From W11650 sp963550755 (lineage in GTDB: Bacteria > Bacillota > Clostridia > Lachnospirales > Vallitaleaceae): a stretch of DNA of 24,723 nt. The stretch is from positions 1 to 24,723 of the forward strand of contig CAUVDV010000012.1 in the NCBI GenBank assembly GCA_963550755.1. The letters are read 5' to 3'. Under the pieces are notes generated by a model. That model searched no databases. It had not been told where the DNA came from and worked only from the letters and a program-made list of their open reading frames with translations. Position 1 is the stretch's first letter, and the number at the start of each line of letters is the position of its first letter. The position numbers and the translations under genes are program-made. This document shows, in pieces, positions 1 to 5,965 of the stretch.

Positions 1-19
1 CCTCGTATTTATTTTTTTC

Positions 20-113
20 GCCAGAGCATATAGTTTTTGCGCGAAGTTCAACTGTTCGAAGCGCCCGCCAGGGCGCAAGTTTTGAACAAGTGCTAAAACT
101 ATATGCGACTGGC
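20..113. repeat. Long hairpin repeat, copy 1 (94 bp)
   Basis: This is the first of three near-identical interspersed copies. The outer arms are GCCAG/CTGGC, then GCATATAGTTTT/AAAACTATATGC, so the whole unit folds back on itself. Inside are GTTCAA/TTGAAC and an apical stem GCGCCC-GCCA-GGGCGC at 61-76. Identity with copy 2 extends beyond the palindrome: the AT-rich left flank from base 1 and the right flank GGCTTATCAC to 120 are shared. It lies downstream of the operon terminator. No transposase or target duplication is visible. It could be a MITE-like element, a REP-like intergenic repeat or a structured RNA; the sequence does not decide. Confidence 0.9.
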
Positions 114-228
114 TTATCACATAGCCCATCGCCTAACCTGTCTTTATCACCATTCCCCCACTGCAAGCACTTTCATTTTTATTCTCGTTTTTTCTCTTAA
201 CCCTTTTCCCCTCGTATTTATTTTTTTC

Positions 229-320
229 GCCAGAGCATATAGTTTTTGCGCGAAGTTCAACTGTCCGAAGCGCCGTCAGGCGCAAGTTTTGAACAAGTGC
301 TAAAACTATATGCGACTGGC
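229..320. repeat. Long hairpin repeat, copy 2 (92 bp)
   Basis: This copy has the same outer arms as copy 1, and its left flank (from about 210) and right flank (to 327) match those of copy 1. The apical stem at 270-283 is GCGCC-GTCA-GGCGC. It is one base pair shorter than in copies 1 and 3 because one base is missing from each arm, so pairing is preserved. A second difference is TCCGAA where copies 1 and 3 have TTCGAA. The two-base shortening shifts any minus-strand reading frame through the unit. Confidence 0.9.
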
Positions 321-500
321 TTATCACGTAGCCTACTGACTGACTATCAACCCTTTTACTACGCTCCAGTTTTTTAAACTACAAGCTTTCAGCCAGCAAA
401 TCCCCAACCTATCCGCACAAACCCCTGTTTCAAAATATCAATGCTCCTATTTTCACCTTTATCTTCACTTTTACTCTCGCCCTTAGTTCTATCTCCTTTT

Positions 501-594
501 GCCAGAGCATATAGTTTTTGCGCGAAGCTTTCCTGTTCGAAGCGCCCGCCAGGGCGCAAGTTTTGAACAAGTGCTAAAACTATATGCGACTGGC
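501..594. repeat. Long hairpin repeat, copy 3 (94 bp)
   Basis: The outer arms and the apical stem (GCGCCC-GCCA-GGGCGC, 542-557) are the same as in copy 1. The inner segment differs: GCTTTCC replaces GTTCAAC, which removes one of the two inner pairing options with TTGAAC. The nearby GTTCGAA can still pair with TTTGAAC if a G-T wobble is allowed. The left flank is unlike that of copies 1 and 2. The right flank CCATTATACCC is shared with the half copy that follows. Confidence 0.9.
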
Positions 595-606
595 CCATTA
601 TACCCC

Positions 607-685
607 TTTTGAACAACCCCCAAAACCATACACAACCGGCCTATTATACCCTTTTGAACAAATGCTAAAACTGCATACTCCTGGC
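607..685. repeat. Two decayed half copies of the hairpin repeat, in tandem
   Basis: Bases 607-640 and 652-685 each resemble the right half of the repeat (TTTTGAACAA, then a CTAAAACTATATGC-like block, then CTGGC or CCGGC). With the right half of copy 3 (from 561) they form three head-to-tail units with a period of about 45 bp. Copy 3 and the first half copy are both followed by nearly the same ATTATACCC spacer. Changes such as CCATAC for CTATATG break the palindrome. I read them as degenerating partial duplications of the right arm. Confidence 0.7.
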
Positions 686-717
686 CTTCACGAAAACAAC
701 AGATTAGCAGTCATAGC

Positions 718-742
718 AAAAATGAGCCGTAACGGCTCATTT
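718..742 (-). terminator. Rho-independent terminator of the fla/che operon
   Basis: A perfect 10-bp stem (AAATGAGCCG, 720-729, with CGGCTCATTT, 733-742) closes a three-base loop. Read on the minus strand it ends in TTTTT (722-718). It lies about 30 bases after the stop codon of the last gene. A smaller hairpin (CCGC-GCTT-GCGG on the minus strand, about 751-772) sits between that stop and the terminator. The plus-strand side has no T-run, so termination is expected only for leftward transcription. Confidence 0.85.
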
Positions 743-772
743 CTGGTTATATATTTCCGCAAGCGCGGATAT

Positions 773-1441
773 TTAAGTGCAAAACAAGTGAATAACCAGT
801 TCTACTTGCCCTTTGCCGATCTGCAGCCGCTCGGCAATTTCCCCCGCCGGCAGCCCCTGACTATAAAGCAACTTAATTTCCTCATTATGATTAATTAACT
901 CTTCTTCCTGCCTTGGCTGAACCTCAGCTAATGAAGCAGATGCCAATAAATCATTTACCGCTTCCCGGCGCATCCCTTTCTCTGCCGCCGGTTTAAAAAC
1001 TTCGACTTCCCGTCTGGCTGACCGCCCCTTTTTCACCGCTGCATCTTCTGCTGTTTCTCTTGCTTTCAAACTATCTTCCGATAAAAAAACGCTTGCCTTC
1101 GCTGCCGTTTTTCCCGGACTATGCTCTGCTGCCGGAACGGAAGCAGCCGAATTTTTCAGCCAAACCGTTTCACCGGCCAGTTTCTTTTCCTTTTCCAGCA
1201 GCATTTCATACATCAGCATCGCTTCGTTTTGTTTATTGGCCAGTTCTTTATTTAAAAATTCGCCGTAATCATGCATCTGCAATATCTTTTGTTTGATTTC
1301 CTCGGCATCAGCCACCTGATCCTCTGCCTTTTCCTTTTCCGCTTGCTTGTACTTATCGGCGACAATCGCCAAAATAGCGGCAAAACTAATCATCATGCCA
1401 ATCAAGACCAAAAAAAGAATGACTTTATCATTGCCTGACAT
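773..1441 (-). CDS. SwrB-like / DUF6115-type membrane coiled-coil protein, last gene of the operon
   Basis: This 222-residue protein has one N-terminal membrane segment (about 8-27), a charged, probably coiled-coil region (about 30-90), a low-complexity middle, and a C-terminal helix-turn-helix-like block of about 35 residues (EEIKLLYSQG...EIAERLQIGKG). The start has a GAGGG ribosome binding site. B. subtilis carries swrB just downstream of sigD; SwrB is also a single-pass, coiled-coil protein and promotes activation of the flagellar export apparatus. Place and architecture suggest a similar role here, but I cannot show homology. The C-terminal block might be a DNA- or protein-binding fold. 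I am confident that this is a real gene, and the function is inferred. Confidence 0.8.
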   Translation of the reverse strand: MSGNDKVILFLVLIGMMISFAAILAIVADKYKQAEKEKAEDQVADAEEIKQKILQMHDYGEFLNKELANKQNEAMLMYEMLLEKEKKLAGETVWLKNSAASVPAAEHSPGKTAAKASVFLSEDSLKARETAEDAAVKKGRSARREVEVFKPAAEKGMRREAVNDLLASASLAEVQPRQEEELINHNEEIKLLYSQGLPAGEIAERLQIGKGQVELVIHLFCT

Positions 1442-1459
1442 TGCTTTTCCCTCACCTTT

Positions 1460-1774
1460 TTATATTTTAATATCCAACCTATGGCCGCCGCTAAAAGAAA
1501 CCTCATCTTCCTTTTGCATTTTGGCCGGATTTTTCTTGGACGGATGATAGGTATAAGTATTCTTTCCTTTGTCTTTGGCGTCGGCGTCATTTTTCATCTG
1601 GCTGTGCTCAGGCGTCTTACGCACGACCTGCATATTCCTGTCCGTTTCCTTATCTTGCTGCGCGGTAATATGAAGCTGTTCAACCAGCGGCCTTTCCTTT
1701 TCCGCTTGATTGAGCATAGAAAGATCCGCCATTCTGGGCGTCATAATCTGCATATCAATCGGCCTGATTGCCAT
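1460..1774 (-). CDS. Small hydrophilic flagellar-operon protein, unknown function
   Basis: The protein has 104 residues, no membrane segment and no signal peptide. It is rich in K, Q, D and E, and probably largely disordered. It opens with MAIRPIDMQ and ends with GGHRLDIKI. I recall similar short proteins, with an N-terminal RPIDM and a C-terminal DIKI, near fapA in Clostridia, but I cannot verify that here. The ATG is preceded by AGAAGGGAG. The 117-base gap upstream, after fapA, contains a short TATATTTGG tandem and nothing else I can call. Its size and disorder would fit an export chaperone or a FlgM-like regulator, but I see no FlgM motif. Confidence 0.7.
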   Translation of the reverse strand: MAIRPIDMQIMTPRMADLSMLNQAEKERPLVEQLHITAQQDKETDRNMQVVRKTPEHSQMKNDADAKDKGKNTYTYHPSKKNPAKMQKEDEVSFSGGHRLDIKI

Positions 1775-1891
1775 TGCTTTCTCCCTTCTGAAAAAGTCCT
1801 GCGCGTCCGGGATTCATCAGCCGAAAACAGCCAAATATATCCAAATATACCCATCCCCCGCAGTTTCAAATCTTTAACCGTCAATAAGCCC

Positions 1892-3265
1892 TTAGATTGA
1901 AATCATTTTCAAGTCAGCGCCTTCACGAACAAACTTGACCGAACGAACATCATCCGTGATAATCCGATTGACATTACTAATCGTCAGCCGCGTCCCCGAA
2001 TATAAAATCCCATTGACCCGAATCTCCCCGGCGGTGCCGATATTCATCTCTTCTTCCATTTTTTGGAAATCTTTTTCCATTTTCTGGTAACGCGTGCTTA
2101 ATACGATCTTATTTTTAATCGCCGTCGCGTACATTTCCTGCTTGCTTTCTTCCAGACCGCCTTCTATCTCCCGCTTTTTATTAAGCAGAGTAATAATCTT
2201 TTCCATTTGTTCCAATTCATTTTTAATTTTTGGCAAATCTTTTTTCATCTCTTCATATTCTTCCGAGATCACCGGATTGACGCCAACTTCAATCTCCGTT
2301 ACCGTTCCCATATGCGAACCTAATATATTCGTTTCCACATAACTGCCCGATACAATCCGGCCGCCGGAAATTAAAGCCTTTTTGCCTTCCACGATAACAC
2401 TGCCGCCGCAGCGGATCGTGCTGTGCAAAATCGCGCTGGCATGAATATCCCCTCGAATCTTAACCGTCGACTGCTCAATATACTTCGTCATCAAATTGCC
2501 CTCGGCCTCCAGCACTGCCCGGCCTTTGCCCGAAATCCCGCTATGCAGGACGATATTACCGCCGGCCTTTAAAATCGCGCCTTCTACTACGCCAAAAACC
2601 TCAATATCCCCGTCCGCCGTCACCATAAAATCATCCAGTACATTGCCGCTGACAATAACATTACCGGCAAAAGTAATATTGCCCGTGGAAGGGCCGACAT
2701 GATTCGGCACCTGATAAACATCATTAACCATGACCGCGCCGTCTTGCAGCATGACCATTCCGTTTTTGGTAGCAAACAGCTCCGTTTTCGTGTCATTAAA
2801 CGCTGTATTCTTCCCGGCCTTGATCATGACCGGCTTAACTTGAGGCGGCGGCAGCGGTATCCCTAAAATATTGATGCCCGGTTCGCCCTGAACCGCCGGT
2901 TCCAGCTTCGCCAGGATCTGCCCCTGCTTAACATTGGAAATCAAAGACAAGTTCTTATAATCAACATTGCCGTCTTTATCGACACTCGGCTTCATATCCT
3001 TGACGGTTTCAAAGAAATACTCCACTTTGCCGGGAAACGGTTCCGTTGGCTCCAATCCTTCGGCGATCACATAATCGGTATACACATGCCTATTTTGTAA
3101 AATGCTCTCCAGCTTATCTTTTAAAATGCCGTTTCGAACTCCCAGCTTTTGCAGCTCCCCCATAATTTCCTCGGCGGTCACTGCCACCTCCGCCGTTTCA
3201 AAACTAAGCAGGGCCTTCATTTTATCTTTTGTGATTTTGATTTCATACGCTGATTTGTTTTCCAT
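1892..3265 (-). CDS. FapA (flagellar assembly protein A, DUF342) family protein
   Basis: The protein has 457 residues. The N-terminal third holds the FapA-type domain. The middle (about 170-330) is full of short glycine-valine turns such as GNITFAGNVIVSGNV, typical of the repetitive beta-helix-like DUF342 core. A coiled coil (about 335-410) with many K and E residues follows, then a small beta C-terminal segment. No membrane segment is visible. In Vibrio vulnificus a FapA protein helps place the polar flagellum and responds to a sugar phosphotransferase component; whether this protein does the same is unknown. The gene starts 22 bases after the sigD stop codon, so it is co-transcribed with the regulator. 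Confidence 0.85.
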   Translation of the reverse strand: MENKSAYEIKITKDKMKALLSFETAEVAVTAEEIMGELQKLGVRNGILKDKLESILQNRHVYTDYVIAEGLEPTEPFPGKVEYFFETVKDMKPSVDKDGNVDYKNLSLISNVKQGQILAKLEPAVQGEPGINILGIPLPPPQVKPVMIKAGKNTAFNDTKTELFATKNGMVMLQDGAVMVNDVYQVPNHVGPSTGNITFAGNVIVSGNVLDDFMVTADGDIEVFGVVEGAILKAGGNIVLHSGISGKGRAVLEAEGNLMTKYIEQSTVKIRGDIHASAILHSTIRCGGSVIVEGKKALISGGRIVSGSYVETNILGSHMGTVTEIEVGVNPVISEEYEEMKKDLPKIKNELEQMEKIITLLNKKREIEGGLEESKQEMYATAIKNKIVLSTRYQKMEKDFQKMEEEMNIGTAGEIRVNGILYSGTRLTISNVNRIITDDVRSVKFVREGADLKMISI

Positions 3266-3286
3266 TTTTACCCCAATCCTACATTT

Positions 3287-4054
3287 TTAAATGTATGCCA
3301 ACAATTCTACATCGTCTCCCAAAAAACGCCTCATCTTGCGCAATGACTTCGTATGCAGCTGCGACACCCTTGACTCAGATACCCCCAGCACCAAGCTAAT
3401 CTCTTTTAAGGTCAGCTCGTCATAATAATATAAAGAAATTACTTTTTTTTCCTTATCCGTTAAAGTTTCCAGCGCCTCAATCAGCTGCCGCTTCGTTTCT
3501 TCCCGGCTCATCCGGTCAAAGGGCTGATCAAATTTCTTATATTCCAGACTCTGCACCGCTAATTCGCCATTTTGCTCAATATGTTCATCTAAAGAAGATA
3601 AATGCAAGGCCTTGGTTTGATTTTCCCAACGATAATATTCTTCCACTGAAATATTCAATTCCTGCGCCATGACTTCGTCATAGTTTTCACTGCTCTCATC
3701 CATTTCCAGCTTTTGCATCGCCGCATCCAACATTCTTTTTTTCTTGCGCAGCGATCGCGGAACCCAGTCCATCCGGCGGATATTATCTAAGATTTCTCCG
3801 CGAATCCGTAAGGAAGCATAGGTTTCAAACTTATTGCCTTTGGAATAATCAAACTTATCGATTGCATCGATCAAGCCAAAAACGCCATATCCCACTAAAT
3901 CGTCAAAATCAACATTATTTCCCAAATACATATTTAGACGACCCGCAATATATTTTACCAGCTGCGAATACTCGACTATCAGCTTTTCTTTCAGCTTCTC
4001 ATTCCGCGTCCGGCTATATTCCTCCCATAAGGCATTTTGTTCCGCTAATTCCAT
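3287..4054 (-). CDS. sigD: RNA polymerase sigma factor for flagellar operon (sigma-28 / SigD / FliA)
   Basis: The protein has 255 residues, the usual length of the FliA/WhiG/SigD family. Region 2 (about 25-95) contains the DFDDLVGYGVFGL and FETYASLRIRGEI motifs. A region 3 block of the VPRSLRKKKR type follows. Region 4 (about 205-250) carries the helix-turn-helix LTLKEISLVLGVSESRVSQL. It directs transcription of late flagellar and chemotaxis genes from TAAA-N15-GCCGATAA promoters; I did not find a convincing one in this window. It lies near the end of the operon, as in B. subtilis, where distance from the promoter limits its level. A 39-base gap separates it from the small membrane protein gene upstream. 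Confidence 0.95.
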   Translation of the reverse strand: MELAEQNALWEEYSRTRNEKLKEKLIVEYSQLVKYIAGRLNMYLGNNVDFDDLVGYGVFGLIDAIDKFDYSKGNKFETYASLRIRGEILDNIRRMDWVPRSLRKKKRMLDAAMQKLEMDESSENYDEVMAQELNISVEEYYRWENQTKALHLSSLDEHIEQNGELAVQSLEYKKFDQPFDRMSREETKRQLIEALETLTDKEKKVISLYYYDELTLKEISLVLGVSESRVSQLHTKSLRKMRRFLGDDVELLAYI

Positions 4055-4093
4055 ATTGCTCTCACTTTCCGTCCTGCCGCTGATCGGTTAAAA

Positions 4094-4384
4094 TTACTCC
4101 TGCTCTGATTCTGCCGATGCTTCCGCTTCCTGCTTTGCTTTTTCCCGCTCGGCCCTCAGCCGAGCTTCCTCTGCCTCCCGCTCTTTCTTTTCTCTCTCCT
4201 CGACCTCAGCAAACAAACGATTTCCCAGCATTTGCAAAAGACTGCCGATTACAAAGAACAAAGCAAACACAATCGCCATCGTAACAGCTAAGCGAAACAG
4301 GCTATAATGATAAACATAACCGTAGATTGCTACTAAAATTTCCGCAATTAAGACAATTATTAAATTAAAATTTTTAATTTTCAT
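4094..4384 (-). CDS. Small two-helix membrane protein between cheD and sigD
   Basis: The protein has 96 residues. Two hydrophobic segments (about 7-25 and 30-53) are followed by a strongly charged, probably helical tail rich in E, K, R and A (about 60-96). The gene starts one base after the cheD stop codon, so translation is probably coupled. No enzyme motif is visible and I do not recognise the family by name. Its place directly before sigD suggests a flagellar or motility role, perhaps as a membrane anchor or scaffold with a cytoplasmic helical tail. That is inference from context only. Confidence 0.75.
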   Translation of the reverse strand: MKIKNFNLIIVLIAEILVAIYGYVYHYSLFRLAVTMAIVFALFFVIGSLLQMLGNRLFAEVEEREKKEREAEEARLRAEREKAKQEAEASAESEQE

Positions 4385-4385
4385 C

Positions 4386-4868
4386 TTAGATAACCTTTAA
4401 TTCTTTGCCAATTGTTTTGACGTGCAGATCCCCATTTTCACTCATAAACTCAATCGTTCTTCCGTAATTCTTACCGGTGTCCTCTGCAATCAGCCGAATG
4501 CCCAGAGCTTTTAATTTTTCCTTGGCGGCCAGCGCATTTCGTTCGCCAATCCGCATCAGATCATTTTTCTCACCAAATGAAAACATTTGCGCTCCTCCGG
4601 CAATCTTGGCGACCAGCCTCATTTTAGAAGCTCCCAGGCTAATCATTTGCTTTAGCAGCTCTTCAATCGCTGTATCGCCAAACTTAGCCTTATTTTCATT
4701 ATTTTTGATCTGAGTGCTGTCTGGCAACATAAAATGAGCCATCCCGCTGATTTTGCTTGAAGTATCGTATAAGGTCACCCCGATACAACTCCCCAGCCCT
4801 AAGGTTGTTAAATTATCAGGATATTTCACCGCTTTTAAATCTGCCATCCCCACTTTAATCAATGCCAT
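4386..4868 (-). CDS. cheD: Chemoreceptor glutamine deamidase CheD
   Basis: The protein has 160 residues. The catalytic triad of the family is visible: Cys28 in GLGSCIGV, His45 in GMAHFMLP, and a threonine at 21 or 22. These match the Cys27/His44/Thr21 arrangement known from Thermotoga. CheD deamidates specific receptor glutamines and is bound by CheC, whose phosphatase activity it increases; binding is favoured when CheY-P is high. The gene starts two bases after cheC, so the two partners are made together. The start has a GGGGATG-type ribosome binding site overlapping the end of cheC. Confidence 0.95.
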   Translation of the reverse strand: MALIKVGMADLKAVKYPDNLTTLGLGSCIGVTLYDTSSKISGMAHFMLPDSTQIKNNENKAKFGDTAIEELLKQMISLGASKMRLVAKIAGGAQMFSFGEKNDLMRIGERNALAAKEKLKALGIRLIAEDTGKNYGRTIEFMSENGDLHVKTIGKELKVI

Positions 4869-4870
4869 GA

Positions 4871-5485
4871 TTACATCCCCAAACTCTTAAATATCTTCTC
4901 ATAGGATTTAGCCTCCGGTATCAAAATAAAATAACCTAAGACTTCCTCCCCAGTTCCGCCAAAACCAGTCTGGATTAACAAAGCATAATCGCCTACTTTT
5001 CCAAACTCAATAGCCGGTACGCTTAAAATCGCTCCCGCCATATCAACCGCCATATGAGGAACTGACGGCATAATCTTCAGGTTTGTCAACGAAGACAGCG
5101 AATTTAAATAGGCACCGGTGATAATATTGCCAATTTCCAACAAAGCCGATAAATCCATCTCGGTAAAAGCTGCAAAATCCTCTAAATCCCGTCCCATTAA
5201 AAGATTCACTAAATGATGAGCCGATTCCTGCTCCTGCACAAACATCATCATGCCTTCCACATCGCCTTCAATCCCCAGAAGGATCCCTACTACCAGGTTT
5301 TCCTCTCCGCCCAAAATTTGGGTGATTTTTTCAATCTTGATTAATTCGGCTTTGGGCACTCCCATGTCTACCCTTTTGTTGATCATTTTGGAAAGAGCGG
5401 TCGTTGCATTGCCGGCTCCGATATTACCCAATTCACGCAATACATCTAAACGCGTGGTATCCAAATTGCTATATTCTTCACTCAT
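4871..5485 (-). CDS. cheC: CheY-P phosphatase CheC
   Basis: The protein has 204 residues counted from the ATG at 5485 (MSEEYSNLD). I prefer this start because AAGGAGG lies a few bases upstream and overlaps the cheW stop codon; a longer start at 5506 would sit ahead of that site. Both active-site pairs of the CheC/CheX/FliY phosphatases are present: Glu18-Asn21 in RELGNIGAGN and Glu117-Asn120 in LEIGNIITG. CheC dephosphorylates CheY-P and also controls CheD. Together with FliY it provides the dephosphorylation branch in bacteria without CheZ. Confidence 0.95.
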   Translation of the reverse strand: MSEEYSNLDTTRLDVLRELGNIGAGNATTALSKMINKRVDMGVPKAELIKIEKITQILGGEENLVVGILLGIEGDVEGMMMFVQEQESAHHLVNLLMGRDLEDFAAFTEMDLSALLEIGNIITGAYLNSLSSLTNLKIMPSVPHMAVDMAGAILSVPAIEFGKVGDYALLIQTGFGGTGEEVLGYFILIPEAKSYEKIFKSLGM

Positions 5486-5495
5486 AGTTGCCTCC

Positions 5496-5954
5496 TTATT
5501 CCGCAATGATCTGCTCGATATTAAACAGTGAGATCAAGCGGTCCTGCATTTTACCTACGCCATAGATATATTTTGAATTTTTATCCGTGCTCTCCTTGAT
5601 CTGCTTGTCAATCTGAGCATCTTCCAAAACCAATACTTCCATCACCTCGTCAACAAATAATCCGATCAAATTATCATTGACGCTGACAATAATAATCCTG
5701 GTCTGACCCGTGATCTCATCCGGTTCCAAACCCAATTTGATCCGCAGGCTCATAATCGGAATAATTTCGCCGCGCAAATTAATTACGCCTTTAATATACT
5801 CCGGTACGTTTGGCACCCTGGTAATCGACGTCATCCGCACAATATTTTGAATATAGTTGATACTGATGCCAAACTGCTCCTTATTGAAACGAATCACAAT
5901 ATATTGCTTCAGCGCCTGATCTGCTATTTCCACTTCTTTTTTATTGTTTTCCAT
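5496..5954 (-). CDS. cheW: Chemotaxis coupling protein CheW
   Basis: The protein has 152 residues forming a single CheW/SH3-like domain. Typical core motifs are FGISINYIQNIVRM near the N-terminus and IKGVINLRGEIIPIM in the middle, followed by IGLFVDEVMEV. CheW links receptor tips to the CheA P5 domain in the chemotaxis array. An AAAGGAGG ribosome binding site lies just before the ATG and overlaps the cheA stop codon. The order cheA-cheW-cheC-cheD is that of B. subtilis. Confidence 0.95.
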   Translation of the reverse strand: MENNKKEVEIADQALKQYIVIRFNKEQFGISINYIQNIVRMTSITRVPNVPEYIKGVINLRGEIIPIMSLRIKLGLEPDEITGQTRIIIVSVNDNLIGLFVDEVMEVLVLEDAQIDKQIKESTDKNSKYIYGVGKMQDRLISLFNIEQIIAE

Positions 5955-5965
5955 GGTTTCCTCCT

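Noticed and set aside
133..327. Small minus-strand gene in repeat copy 2
   Set aside because: It is the frame through the repeat, shifted by the two-base shortening. The rest is lysine-rich translation of AT-rich flank, and no ribosome binding site is evident.
20..594. CRISPR array
   Set aside because: Only three units of 92-94 bp are present, unit starts are 209 and 272 bases apart, and no cas genes are seen. The units are long palindromes, unlike CRISPR repeats.
389..616. Small minus-strand gene in repeat copy 3
   Set aside because: The conserved part is only the repeat; the tail is unrelated to that of the other copies. It lies beyond the operon terminator with no visible promoter.
584..898. 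Plus-strand 104-residue frame
   Set aside because: It is built from half copies of the repeat, then runs through the terminator and antisense to the last gene of the operon.
1481..1900. Plus-strand 139-residue frame
   Set aside because: It is antisense to the 104-residue gene and its leader; no ribosome binding site and no recognisable domain.
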